This document shows positions 37,142 through 47,974 of a stretch of DNA of 64,000 nt, piece after piece. The stretch covers positions 186,001-250,000 of the forward strand of contig JAZDSV010000011.1 in NCBI GenBank assembly GCA_036784855.1. Direction: 5' to 3'. The translations under genes were made by a program, and so were the position numbers. The DNA comes from Aphelidium insulamus. Taxonomy: Eukaryota; Aphelidiomycota; Aphelidea; Aphelidiaceae. Each line of letters starts with the position of its first letter. Position 1 is the stretch's first letter. Under the pieces are notes generated by a model that worked only from the letters and a program-made list of their open reading frames with translations, did no database searches and was not told the origin of the DNA.

Positions 37142-37448
37142 GGCAGATAGTATACGTATATCGTCAAATCATGCCATGTCAAATATTGTGGTAAGAACAA
37201 GCATATATCTGTACTGTTGTAGACAGTGACGTTTAATTTGTGTCACGTATTAGCATATTCAAGCCAGGATGCATATCAGTGGATCCACCTCAATTAATGC
37301 CTGACTACTTATAAGCAGCCAAGAGCAACTGCAGAGTATAATTCAGAGCTTCTTGTGCAGTATTTAACGAGAAATTGATTATGATTATATTGTGAGCCCT
37401 ATATTGATTGTGAGCAACGCAAGGCAATCAATCAAACAGCGTTGTAAA
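36586..37448. other. Divergent intergenic region upstream of Rpn8
   Basis: About 860 bases, AT rich, with no gene found. It contains an ATT trinucleotide repeat (37101-37141) and a TATA-like CTTATAAG near 37310. Confidence 0.5.
37101..37141. repeat. ATT trinucleotide microsatellite
   Basis: About 13 TTA units in intergenic DNA. Confidence 0.9.
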
Positions 37449-38770
37449 ATGCCCACCGCCATCCAGCTGCCCGAGACCGTCATTGTGCACCCGCTGGTGC
37501 TGCTGTCCGTCGTGGACCACTACAACAGAGTGGCGCTCAACACACGCAAGCGGGTTGTCGGCGTGCTGCTCGGTCAGAACAACGGCCGCGTGGTCAATGT
37601 GGCCAACAGCTTTGCCGGTATGGGGTGATGTATATACACTCCATTGTACCTGTATGCGTGTGTGTCTGTGTGTGTGTGCTGTGGTGCGCTTTTGTATACT
37701 CGTCTATGTTGCATCTGTACTCACAACGCTGCTGCAGTTCCGTTTGAAGAGGACGAGAAGGACCCGTCCATCTGGTTCCTGGACCACAACTACCTCGAGT
37801 CCATGTTTGTGATGTTCAAAAAGGTCAACGGTATGTGCCCGGCTATATGTATTGCGATTACTTCTTACACTCCCGTCCATGCAGCCAGCGAAAAAATTGT
37901 CGGTTGGTATCACTCGGGGCCGAAACTACGCTCTTCCGACCTGCAGATCAACGAGCTCATCAAGCGGTACTCGCCAAATCCAACGCTGGTAACACAGCCA
38001 TCACATTATGCATTGTCACATTGTATTAACATACAATGCCACGGCGCAGGTTGTAATCAACCCCCTGCCGCGAGACATTGGACTGCCCACCGATGCATAC
38101 ATGTCCGTGCAGGAGATTCACGATGTGAGTGATCGGGTTCAGCTGACACTACGCTCTCGGCGTTGACACCGTTTTTGTAGGATGGAACCGCGACCACGAC
38201 CACATTCAACCACATCAACTCTGAAATACAGGCGGAGGAGGCGGAAGAAATTGGCGTGGAGCACATGCTCCGTAACGTCAAGGACATTGCGGTCGGCACA
38301 CTGTCCACTCAGGTGACCACGCAGCTGGCCGCCGTCAAGGGCCTACAACAGCGCATCGATGAGATACACTCTTACTTGGGCAAAGTGGTTGCCGGTAGGT
38401 AGAGTCTGCTCACAGCCATATGTCCAGCTGTGTCATTAACCGTTCAGGCGAACTTCCCATCAACCACCCCATCATATACAATCTGCAGTCGATATTCAAT
38501 TTGCTGCCCAACCTGCAGCTGGACAAGGTTATAAGCGCGTTCAGTGTAAAGACCAACGATCAGCTGCTGGTTGTGTACGTCTCGAGTTTGATCCGTTCCA
38601 TTGTCGCATTGCACAATCTGATCGACAACAAGTTGGAAAACAAGCAGGCGGAGGCGGTAGAGGCTGACAAGGAGAACGCTGCCAAGACGGCAACGGTCAA
38701 GGCCGATTCAAAGACAGTTGACTCCGCCGCCACCAAAGCGTCGACCGACTCGGCGGCCACCAAGAAGTGA
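37449..38770 (+). CDS. PSMD7: 26S proteasome lid subunit Rpn8 (PSMD7)
   Basis: MPN-domain partner of the deubiquitinase Rpn11 in the proteasome lid. Exons 37449-37617, 37738-37830, 37885-37988, 38050-38124, 38181-38394 and 38448-38770 give 325 residues. The MPN start [17 protein letters not shown] and [15 protein letters not shown] match the family. It lacks the catalytic JAMM histidines, as Rpn8 always does ([12 protein letters not shown] in place). The C-terminal half ([20 protein letters not shown]-like [30 protein letters not shown]) is full length and ends in a Lys/Ala/Asp-rich tail. Confidence 0.96.
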
Positions 38771-38898
38771 TCTCACTGCAAATAGGGTCGCTGCGTTGTC
38801 AACGAGTAAAAGTCATTCACCGTTGCATGTGTGCTTTGCGTTGCCATGCAATCTATGTATTCTTGTGTTGTACATTGCTGCTCTTCTTTGTGCCTCCG

Positions 38899-41800
38899 AT
38901 GCCACACTCCACGGCCACTGTTACGCTACCGCCGTCACAGCGGCCTGGGTCCGCCATGCTTGTCCACCAGATGACTTTCGCTACGCTGCTGGCGGATACT
39001 GCTTTGGCGCGGGATAGTCCAAATATCAATTTCGATGACGCCGCATCATTCCGTCGCGAGTGGATGACGCCCGAAGTCTGGTTCAAGCTGTGCAAGAAGG
39101 TGGCGCAATTAACGCGTGTGATCCACACCCTGCACACTCAAGCATCCACCGCGGAGAATGCACTGCATCAGTTATCATTAGAGCATAGCCGCGCAGACAC
39201 ACTGGTACCTATCTGAGATTCCAAATGTCATAACTGACGATTTTTTTGCCAGGCAGAGCAAGGATTTCAGTCTACCGTGTCACAGATCCTCCGTGAAATG
39301 GCTGCAGTCAAGGCTGGCCAAGTTCGGGTGGATGAGGTGCACAGCAATACTTTGCGCGTAGTGCCGTTCATATATCTCAAGTTTTTGATAGACAGTTCGC
39401 AAATCGCTTTCGGGCCTGGATATGCCACGCGGGATGGAAAAGTTGCAGCAGCAAGTGACCGACTACAACGGTACCTTAATTGATCGCATGGAATATCTGC
39501 ACCGGCAAGTGCATCTGTACTGCCGACAACAGCTAATTTCTGCAGGAACGTTGCCGCTTGGAAAGCAAAGCACGATAAGGAACGCCGTGATCTTGGTTTC
39601 TACATTGCAGCGAGCCCAGCAACTATACTCGGTGGCAATGCAAAAAGTGGCGGAAACAACTGCGCAAAACCTTAACATTTCGGCAAAACTTCAGCACAGC
39701 GCTGCACAAAATATTTCACTCTCAGCCGATTTGGATAGTGAGCGAATGCAGCGGATACAAAACTTGGCGACATTTCACGATCGGGAACAGCAAGTGATCA
39801 GTATTCTGAAGAGAGGGGTAGCTCCAACAGTCTCTGGTGATGTCCATCAAAGTGGATCAATGCGAATATCTTATCAACAGCAATTCGATCTTGTGCGAAT
39901 AGCGTGCCGGGAAAGGCAAGAAAATCTGTTCAACGCATTTGCTATGGTTCCAGTCATTTTGACTGGTGTTAATGATACCAAAAGTGAACTTGTCCAAATC
40001 ATCAAAAGCTTTCGTTATTGCCGACTGCAGCTCGAGGAATTTCAGCATCAACACATCGCAATAACGGAAAGATTGAGACATGCTCTGGGCTCGGCTATTC
40101 AGGTGCGAGACCTGGTTCGATCGAAATTGACCGGGATGCAGGACAACATTGATGCTGCTGGCAGCAAATATGCGGCCATGCAAAGTGAGGTTGAAAAGCT
40201 TAACGTCAAGCTGCGCGACCAAGCTAAACTCAACAATGACCTAAAGCGGGCAAATGCAACCCAATCGCTTGAGCTACAGGTATGTTCATCATGGACAGCG
40301 ATATCGTTTAATGTATAGAATTTATCGACACAATGTAACGAGCTAAAAACAGAAAATTGCAAGGCTGCAGATGAAAATCAAACCTTGAGGCAACAAGCAA
40401 CAGATGCCAAGTCTTTAGCCGCTACGGAAATTCAACTGGCGACCAAAGAGATCAACATCCGATTACACGATGAGCAGATAGCGCATGCCCAAACCAGAGA
40501 TATGTTGGACGACATGAAGTTTGAAAATGGAAAACTGAAATCATCACTTGAAAATTGCGCGGTCCAAGTGAACGATTTGAAGGCGCAGCTCCAGAGCCAG
40601 CTCAGTTCCCATGAAGAAATGCAACGCAATCTTGAAAGCAAATTGGAGCAAAAGGATATCGACTACCAGTCTTTGAAACGTAGCTTTACTTTGGAAGTCA
40701 CCGAATTACAAAGTAGAGCCGAATGCCGAGACAAAACTACTAACGACCTCGAATTTCAACTAGCGGTGGAAAAGAAGCACATATCCGAACTGGAAGCCCA
40801 AACTGCCCTACTTGCGGATACGATTAAAAGTCGCGATAAGGAAATCAATCTGATGCAACGACAATTTGATCAACGAATGCATAGCGCTGCATCGGAACTA
40901 GCACAGACAAGGCTACAACTCCAGAATGATATCGTGAAAATCAACGCGGCCAGCGATGCCGAAATAACGAAATTAAAGGACGAGCTGACAGCCAAGGAAT
41001 TTTTAATCAAGAAGATGTCAGCGGATTACCAAGCCGAGACCCTTGTGCAACAGCAATGTTTGGCAACAGCCCTGGCTAGCAAGGACTCAGACCTGTTGGA
41101 CAAATTAAGAGCTCAGCAGCAAGAGTTCAATGAGCGGCTGCAAATGATGCAACGCGAACACGCCGAGCGCATCTTATCGCACAAGCACGACAGTCAGCGT
41201 GAGGCAGCGGAGATGCGGCGGAGTAATGAGCAGCAAATGAACGATCTACTACAAAAGAAAAACGATGAAGCAACCTACCTCGCGGCTAGCGTGAAGGAGC
41301 AGCTGGACGAGGCGCATAAAATTGAAGTAGAGAAGCTCGGACAACAATTGCTGGCAATTGACAACGAGCGGATGCAGCTGGGTCAAAGGGTAGCCGAGCT
41401 CAGCGCTGCACTTGAAAAGCAAGAATGCTCTTCACGTCAAACTTGCGACAGCTTGAGTGCCGAAAACGAAAAATTGCTCCGCCTGCTAGAAAATCAGCTC
41501 ACATCATCGCGCTGTGAACTCGAGAAGGTGCATTTAGGACATCAACGAGAAATTTCAGCATTAAACAAGTCGCTGTTGACAAAGAATGAAGCGGCTCTTG
41601 AAGCACAATCGATAAAGCACAATGCAGAATTGAAGCAGCTGACGGCAAAGATGGAAATGGTCAACAAGCAACTGTCGGAGAAAATAGCAGATCTGGCCAA
41701 CCAGTAAGGAGCAGTGGTTGAATGCACATCGCAATATTAATGTATAGACTTGCGGCTGCGGAAACGCGGTACCAAGCACGCGAACCCCGCCCAGAAGATG

Positions 41801-42057
41801 TGGCCGAGATCAGTCGACAGCGCGACCGGATAAACTCACTGATACAGACGGCCGATAGATACAAGGTGCGTGGAGCATATAACATTTTACACTAAGCCGT
41901 GTAGAAGCAAGCGCAGCACCTCGGACTGCAAGTACTGGACAGTGAAAAGAGTTTGAACCGGCTATTCGGATCGGAGCCAATTATATCATCGCCCGCCAAA
42001 CCGCGACCAGCATCCAGGCGCGATTCACTGCCGCGCCTCACGCCGACGTCCAAATAA
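38899..42057 (+). CDS. FAM184A: FAM184-type coiled-coil protein
   Basis: Long coiled-coil protein. Exons 38899-39204, 39253-39336, 39392-40279, 40319-41703, 41748-41865 and 41905-42057 join to 977 residues. Near the N-terminus WFKLCKKVAQLTRVIHTLHTQ matches the conserved FAM184 block (LKMCKKIAQLTKVIYALNTK). The C-terminal REPRPEDVAEISRQRDRINSL matches the family's second conserved block. Almost everything between is heptad-rich. FAM184 proteins are poorly understood; their phylogenetic spread suggests a role in ciliated or motile cells, which is inference. The third intron is only 39 bases. The start is one of several in-frame Mets (38899 or 38956). The stop lies 130 bases after nothing but Rpn8's own end, so both genes are head to tail. 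Confidence 0.82.
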
Positions 42058-42059
42058 AT

Positions 42060-42876
42060 ATGTCGCAGCTATCTTGCTCGCGAGTGCGCCTCAACAACCA
42101 TGAATACTTGCTGTGCTGCGACATGAGTAGCGATTCCTTACTGGCCTTGACCGCCACAATCGACGCGGAACTAGAGGATGATCGGCCCGTGGATGGCGTC
42201 GAGCTTGTCGACGATTCTCAGATGAAAATTGAGGTTGACACACCGATGGAGCGGGCGCGCGCCCTATTGATGTGCAGCAATGCGTACATGGGTAAGCACG
42301 TAAGATGAAATCCTTAATGCAACTAATCGGTAGCGACAAATGCAATGCAGGCACTGGTCCCGTGCATACATCTGCATCCCGACTGCACCGTGTTGCATAG
42401 CTACTCTAAAAGTACGAAACATATATATTCATCAGCTACTTGCGCTAAGATGTGCAGGCACGATATCGCAACTTCGACGGACGGAAGTTGTGGGAATAGC
42501 CGCGAGTGTGATTAGCTTGTGGTGCGTGCGCAAGTTCGAAACCTGCTCTCCGTGGATACCACTGTGGTATACGTCGATCGGCAGCGCATGGATATCAACA
42601 GTATGCGCTTTGCGACACTTATGGCTGGCTGCAAAGTATCGTTGGCACATCAACATGATCGACTATGATCCAGTGGTTACTGCAGATGATGATGGCGACC
42701 ATCGGCATTGTCTACTACTGCTGCGGCATAGGAGTCGACGGAAACCAAAAGTTCAGTATCCACTCCGACAGAGCCTGCTGCACCACTCAATGTACACATT
42801 TGCCACTCTGGCGCTGGTCACGACGATTTCCACCGGCTTCCGCACCATTCGTTGGTCAGTCAATAAAGTTGCCATA
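42060..42876 (+). CDS. Unrecognised small gene, exon structure unsettled
   Basis: An open frame from 42060 (or Met 42123) encodes an acidic 77-codon exon with VDGVELVDDSQMKIEVDTP and ERARALLMCSNAYM, ending at a good GTAAGC donor (42292). Two acceptors follow. The one at about 42334 continues as ATNAMQALVPCIHLHPDC and then a GTACGA donor. Downstream, several frames stay open to an AATAAA-like signal near 42862, including RNLLSVDTTVVYVDRQRMDIN in one frame, and I could not choose between them. I recognise no family. The stated end is the last plausible stop and is only a guess. A coding exon 1 seems real; the rest is uncertain. Confidence 0.4.
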
Positions 42877-42956
42877 TAGCAATTGTTGCAGTCACAGCCG
42901 CAGTCGCCAGCACAGCGCGATAACGAACTGAAATAGTCGCGAAACAGTCGCGCGGC

Positions 42957-42964
42957 TTCTCGAA
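42957..42964. promoter_or_regulatory. Heat-shock-element-like dyad of Hsp70
   Basis: TTCTCGAA is a perfect tail-to-tail TTCnnGAA unit. Two further GAA units spaced 5 bases apart lie near 42925-42932. This agrees with a heat-shock-factor site upstream of an Hsp70 gene; binding is inferred. Confidence 0.5.
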
Positions 42965-42982
42965 CAGTCTACGACGACGCTG

Positions 42983-42995
42983 ATTGGCTGATTGG
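42983..42995 (-). promoter_or_regulatory. Paired inverted CCAAT boxes
   Basis: Two ATTGG pentamers (42983-42987 and 42991-42995), that is two CCAAT boxes in reverse, 50 to 60 bases before the Hsp70 TATA-like box. Confidence 0.5.
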
Positions 42996-43044
42996 CGGTG
43001 GCGCATCCGATTTATTCCGCCCGCTTCCACAGGGGTCGCCGGCG

Positions 43045-43052
43045 CATAAAAA
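43045..43052 (+). promoter_or_regulatory. Hsp70 TATA-like box
   Basis: CATAAAAA, 74 bases before the Hsp70 ATG, downstream of the CCAAT pair. Confidence 0.55.
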
Positions 43053-43125
43053 GCGCCGACCGAAGCGCCTTTCACGCACTGCGCGAAAATATTTTATTTA
43101 CCCGCACTCTACACTCTACAGAAAT

Positions 43126-45136
43126 ATGTCTGCAAAATCTTACGCTGTCGGTATCGACTTGGGCACCACCTACTCTTGCGTGGGTGTGTGGCAGAATGAC
43201 CGCGTGGAAATCATTGCCAACGACCAGGGTATGTGGACTGGGTGCCATCTGTGCATCACGCGGTACTAACCAGCGTTCGCGTGCAGGTAACCGCACCACC
43301 CCGTCGTACGTGGGTTTCACCGACTCTGAGCGTCTAATTGGTGACGCCGCCAAGAATCAGGTGGCGATGAACCCGTACAACACCGTGTTCGACGCCAAGC
43401 GTCTGATCGGCCGTCGCTACTCTGACGACGTGGTCCAGTCCGACATGAAGCACTGGCCATTCAAGATTGTTGACCAGGCCGGCAAGCCCGTCATTGAGGT
43501 CGAGTACAAGAAGGAGGTGAAGCGCTTCTCTGCCGAGGAAATCTCATCCATGGTGCTGGTGAAGATGAAGGAGACTGCCGAGGCCTACCTGGGCAGCAAA
43601 GTGGAGAACGCCGTCATCACCGTGCCGGCCTACTTCAACGACTCGCAGCGTCAGGCCACCAAGGACGCCGGTGCGATCTCGGGCATGAACGTGATGCGCA
43701 TTATCAACGAGCCCACGGCCGCCGCCATCGCGTACGGTCTCGACAAGAAGACCGAGGGCGAGAAGAACGTGCTCATCTTTGACTTGGGTGGCGGTACTTT
43801 TGATGTGTCGCTGCTGACCATCGAGGAGGGCATTTTCGAGGTGAAGGCCACTGCCGGTGACACTCACTTGGGCGGTGAGGACTTTGACAACCGCCTGGTG
43901 AACCACTTTGCCGCCGAGTTCAAGCGCAAGTACAAGAAGGACCTGGCCGGTAATGCCCGCGCCCTGCGTCGTCTGCGCACTGCCTGCGAGCGTGCCAAGC
44001 GCACCCTGTCGTCCGCCACCCAGACCAGCATCGAGATTGACTCGCTGTTTGACGGTATCGACTTTTACACCAGCATCACCCGTGCCCGTTTCGAGGAGCT
44101 TTGCGGTGACCTGTTCCGCTCCACCCTGGACCCCGTGGAGAAGGTGCTGCGCGACTCCAAGATCGACAAGGCCAACGTGGACGAGATTGTACTCGTGGGC
44201 GGTTCCACCCGTATCCCCAAGGTGCAGAAGCTGGTGTCGGACTTTTTCAACGGCAAGGAGCCCAACAAGTCCATCAACCCCGACGAGGCCGTGGCGTACG
44301 GTGCCGCCGTCCAGGCCGCCATTCTGTCTGGAGACACCTCGGAGAAGACCCAGGACCTGTTGCTGCTGGACGTGTCGCCCCTGTCGCTCGGTATCGAGAC
44401 TGCCGGCGGTGTCATGACCGCGCTGATCAAGCGCAACACCACCATCCCCACCAAGAAGTCGGAGGTGTTCTCCACGTATGCCGACAACCAGCCCGGTGTG
44501 CTCATCCAGGTCTACGAGGGTGAGCGTGCGCGCACCAAGGACAACCACATGCTGGGCAAGTTTGAGCTGTCTGGCATTCCGCCGGCGCCCCGCGGTGTGC
44601 CCCAGGTCGAGGTCACATTCGACATTGACGCCAACGGTATTCTGAACGTGTCTGCCGTGGACAAGACGACCGGCCGCAGCAACAAGATCACCATCACCAA
44701 CGACAAGGGCCGCCTGTCCAAGGAGGACATTGAGCGCATGGTCAGCGACGCCGAGAAGTACAAGAAGCAGGATGAGGAGGCCGCCGAGCGCATCCAGGCC
44801 AAGAACGGTCTGGAGAGCTATGCGTACAACCTGCGCAACACGCTCAACGACGACAACCTTAAGGACAAGCTGGTCGGCGAGGACCGCGAGAAGCTGGACA
44901 AGGCCATCCAGGACACCATCTCATGGCTGGACACCAACTTGGAGGCGGAGAAGTCGGCCTTTGAGAGCAAGCAGAAGGAGCTGGAGTCCGTGGCCAACCC
45001 CATCATGACCAAGATGTACGGCGCGGCTGGTGGCATGCCCGGTGGAATGCCCGGCGGTGCTCCTGGTGGCTTCCCCGGTGGCGCACCCCCGCCCGCATCT
45101 AGCGAGTCTGGCCCGACCATCGAGGAGGTGGACTAG
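43126..45136 (+). CDS. HSP70: Cytosolic Hsp70 chaperone
   Basis: ATP-dependent chaperone of the cytosol and nucleus. Exons 43126-43228 and 43287-45136 give 650 residues. Signatures: [14 protein letters not shown] at residues 9-22, [14 protein letters not shown] near 200, [16 protein letters not shown] near 340, the GGMPGG-rich linker, and the C-terminal PTIEEVD that binds TPR co-chaperones and marks the cytosolic form. Codon use is strongly biased, like actin. An AATAAA follows the stop at about 45169. The single intron falls after codon 34. Confidence 0.98.
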
Positions 45137-45234
45137 ATTAAGGCGACGCTCACCTTGCAGCATTAAGGCAATAAATCAGCATACGTGTGTATATTTGTGT
45201 CTATGTGTAGTCTCCTTGTTAATTAACTGTACAT

Positions 45235-46389
45235 ATGCGCGTCCTGCTTCTTACTGCGATATGGACTGCTATTTGTGCCGCGCCGCCCGGGAAACGGCCC
45301 TGCGTGGATGTGTGTGAGCATCACGATGGCACTGCCCTTTTTTCCACACTGCCGCAGCCGGTTCTCTGCTCGATATTGGGCTACGGCGGGCCGAGAAACG
45401 CGCTCTACACGTGTCTGGTGTCGAGGTCCATGCTGTCGGCACACCGCGCAGAATATCACGACTGCAAATTACTGACGAGATATTCTGCAGCGGCGGGCAG
45501 TACAAGCACCATCGACTTTGCACTGGCCACTGGAGCACCACTGACGAAGCTGGCCGTGGCTGCTTGCGAACAGGGATCTAGCATCGCCGTTCTGGCGCAC
45601 ATCAACGCGCGTCAAAAGGGAATATTCGAAACCTCTACGCGGTACAGTCATGCAGCGGCATCTGCAGGCAGTGTGGCGGTGCTGGAGTGGCTCAAACGTG
45701 CTGGTGCTCCATGGGATGCCAAAACATGTGCCAATGCAGCCGGAAAGGGGCACCTGTCAACTCTGCAATGGCTGCGGCACAATGGCTGCCACTGGGACAG
45801 GCGCACTTGCGACGAGGCGGCCTTCGGCGGACACGTGAACATTATAAAGTGGGCACGTAGCCAGTCGTGCCCGTGCACCTACCGTACGTGGACAAAAGCC
45901 GCAGCTGGTGGCCACGTTGCAGTGCTACAATATGCTCACAGCCGGTCGGAACATCTCAGCGCGGAGGCCTGCGCCGCTGCTGCTTGCTATGGACAAATCG
46001 ACGCGTTGCGGTATCTCATACACACTGTCGGATGCCGATGGCATGAAGATATTTGCACAGCTGCCGCGCGAGGCAACCAGTTGGATGTTTTGAGGTGGGC
46101 ACACGACCAGGGCTGTCCGTGGGATGGAGAGGCATGCAATCACGCGGCACTGAATGGCAACCTGCAAACACTGCAGTGGCTTCATGCGAATGGGTGTCCG
46201 TGTGGTGAAGACACTTGCGAGTCTGCAGCTAGAGGCGGTCACCTGGCCGTACTGCAATGGTTGCGCAGTGTTGGCTGTGAGTGGGATGATTTGACATGCG
46301 CGGCCGCAGTTCAAACCGGTCACTGGGAGGTGTTCAGATGGGCGCAGGAGAATGGCTGTCCATGGTGGGATTGTGTCGATTTGGATTGA
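45235..46389 (+). CDS. CPWD ankyrin-like repeat protein with signal peptide
   Basis: Single exon, 384 residues. Residues 1-15 (MRVLLLTAIWTAICA) look like a signal peptide. Residues about 36-80 (FSTLPQPVLCSILGYGGPRNALYTCL) resemble an F-box-like helical region. From about 130 to the end run some nine repeats of about 27 residues with the pattern AAxxGHLxxLQWLRxxGCPWDxxTC. This repeat type is known from large expansions in several protists, chytrids and giant viruses, and is usually annotated as ankyrin. The close relatives at 46,991 and 49,959 show a local family. Function unknown. Confidence 0.82.
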   Translation: MRVLLLTAIWTAICAAPPGKRPCVDVCEHHDGTALFSTLPQPVLCSILGYGGPRNALYTCLVSRSMLSAHRAEYHDCKLLTRYSAAAGSTSTIDFALATGAPLTKLAVAACEQGSSIAVLAHINARQKGIFETSTRYSHAAASAGSVAVLEWLKRAGAPWDAKTCANAAGKGHLSTLQWLRHNGCHWDRRTCDEAAFGGHVNIIKWARSQSCPCTYRTWTKAAAGGHVAVLQYAHSRSEHLSAEACAAAACYGQIDALRYLIHTVGCRWHEDICTAAARGNQLDVLRWAHDQGCPWDGEACNHAALNGNLQTLQWLHANGCPCGEDTCESAARGGHLAVLQWLRSVGCEWDDLTCAAAVQTGHWEVFRWAQENGCPWWDCVDLD

Positions 46390-46525
46390 CAGAGTTGTTG
46401 TTGTGCATTGACTTGAGTCTCTTCAGGTGCTTGAAGTGGATATATGGCGACCCGCGCTTGCATATATGGAGCGTTGCCAGGCCACCGCCTGACTACTTAG
46501 GACAGCTCGGCAACCAAGTACCGTC

Positions 46526-46765
46526 GTGTTAGATTCTACTAGCTGTGGGTGTCTGCGTCCTGTTGGTCTTGACACTACTAAAGAATCCACGCGACAGGTA
46601 AATATAAGGTGTTAGATTCTACTAGCTGTGTGTGTCTGCGTCCTGTTGGTCTTGACACTACTAAAGAATCCACGCGACAGGTAAATATAAGGTGTTAGAT
46701 TCTAGTAGCTGTGTGTGTCTGCGTCCTGTTGGTCTTGACACTACTAAAGAATCCACGCGACAGGT
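46526..46765. repeat. 83-bp tandem repeat, 2.9 copies
   Basis: Units start at 46526, 46609 and 46692 with GTGTTAGATTCTA and are nearly identical (one or two substitutions each); the third is cut short. It lies between two CPWD-repeat genes. Confidence 0.92.
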
Positions 46766-47344
46766 TTCGCGGGCACCGCAGCGTTTAACAGAGCCAGTGT
46801 CGAGGTTGTTTGCACCCAACCCTCACTGTTGGTAAAAACTTTTAATATACAAACAACAATGAATTAAATCGGTTAAGGCGATTGCGGTTAAGGTCTTTCA
46901 ACCACGTCAACCAATCAGTAAGAGTATTATTACGCTGATTGGATAGCTCTCTGCTGATTTCCGCGATTAATTTATTGATTGGGAAATCGTATGATTTTCC
47001 GGTTGGCGGTGATTGCGGCCTGGTTGGCACTAACTTGCAGGGCAACGGCCATACGGGAACCGGGCAAGGAAGCGCACTCAAATGCCAACAATGAAATGCC
47101 GCTAGCCAGACGCGCCGTGGATGCGCTGCCCGTCCATGCCAGCGATGGCAGTAAAGTGGCCCGTAAAGATACCTTGTCATTTCAGTCGATACCAGAGTAC
47201 GTGACCTGCACAATATTAGGCTACTGCGGTCCGGAAAGCGCGATATTCACGTGTCTTGCATCGAGGTCCATGCTACTGGCATATCGCACCGAGTATCGTG
47301 GCCGCATTCTGCACACTCGATACTCAGCTGCAGTGTGCAGCACA

Positions 47345-47349
47345 AGGAC
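47345..47349. repeat. Target site duplication, left copy
   Basis: AGGAC immediately before the LTR; its partner is at 47970-47974. Confidence 0.85.
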
Positions 47350-47969
47350 TGTAACAAGGGCCAGGGGCTCCTTGTGCCGTTGGTACCCGGTACAGAGTAG
47401 AGGCGAGCAGAGTGAGATCACGAACCTTGTGCCGTTGGTACGCACGGCAGTATGAGAGCGAGCAGAGTGAGATCACGAACCTGTGACGTGTCAGATGGAC
47501 ACAGTCTGACCGTCACGGCGGACCTTGTGCCGTTGGTACCCGGTACAGAGAGTAGGCGAGCAGAGTGAGATCACAAACCTATAGGCTCAGCAGTTGATAA
47601 TGAACGTATTTATTATATACCTGTGACGTGTCAGATGGACACAGTCTGACCGTCACGGCGGACCTTGTGCCGTTGGTACCCGGTACAGAGTAGAGGCGAG
47701 CAGAGTGAGATCACGAACCTATAGGCTCAGCAGTTGATAATGAACGTAGATCAACTGCTGGGCTTTCCGACTCCAATGCCGTATTTATAGCCGATATGGC
47801 GTCCGACGCCTCCCCAGGGTTGGTGTCCAACGCCTCCTCTCGCTGAGCGCTTTCCGGTTGCCAATCCGCGGTTACCGGCGCGACGAAAGATTCCCGAACT
47901 GTCGGTACCGGATGAGTCATAATGACGTCATCGGCGCTAAGCTGACACGGAGTACAGCTCCGTGTTACA
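47350..47969. mobile_element. Solo LTR of an LTR retrotransposon
   Basis: The element starts TGTAACA and ends TGTTACA, a 7-bp terminal inverted repeat with TG...CA ends, and is flanked by 5-bp direct repeats AGGAC (47345-47349 and 47970-47974). No coding sequence for protease, reverse transcriptase or integrase lies inside, so it is a solo LTR. Internally, a motif of about 53 bp beginning GTGCCGTTGGTAC is repeated four times. A dyad (GTGACG...CGTCAC) occurs twice, and near the right end are an AP-1-like TGAGTCA (47914) and a CRE TGACGTCA (47923). The family (gypsy or copia) cannot be told from an LTR alone. Confidence 0.87.
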
Positions 47970-47974
47970 AGGAC
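47970..47974. repeat. Target site duplication, right copy
   Basis: AGGAC immediately after the LTR, identical to 47345-47349. Confidence 0.85.

Noticed and set aside
43544-44548. A 334-codon open frame on the minus strand opposite Hsp70
   Set aside because: It mirrors the strongly biased codons of Hsp70 and is rich in Gly/Val/His/Leu without any motif. The plus-strand gene is certain.
46526-46765. CRISPR-like array
   Set aside because: Direct repeats of 83 bp without unique spacers in a eukaryotic locus: a plain tandem repeat.
47350-47969. A large intron rather than an LTR
   Set aside because: The 5-bp direct repeats, TG...CA inverted ends and exact in-frame repair fit a retroelement insertion. 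The ends do not match the local intron pattern, and all local introns are far shorter.
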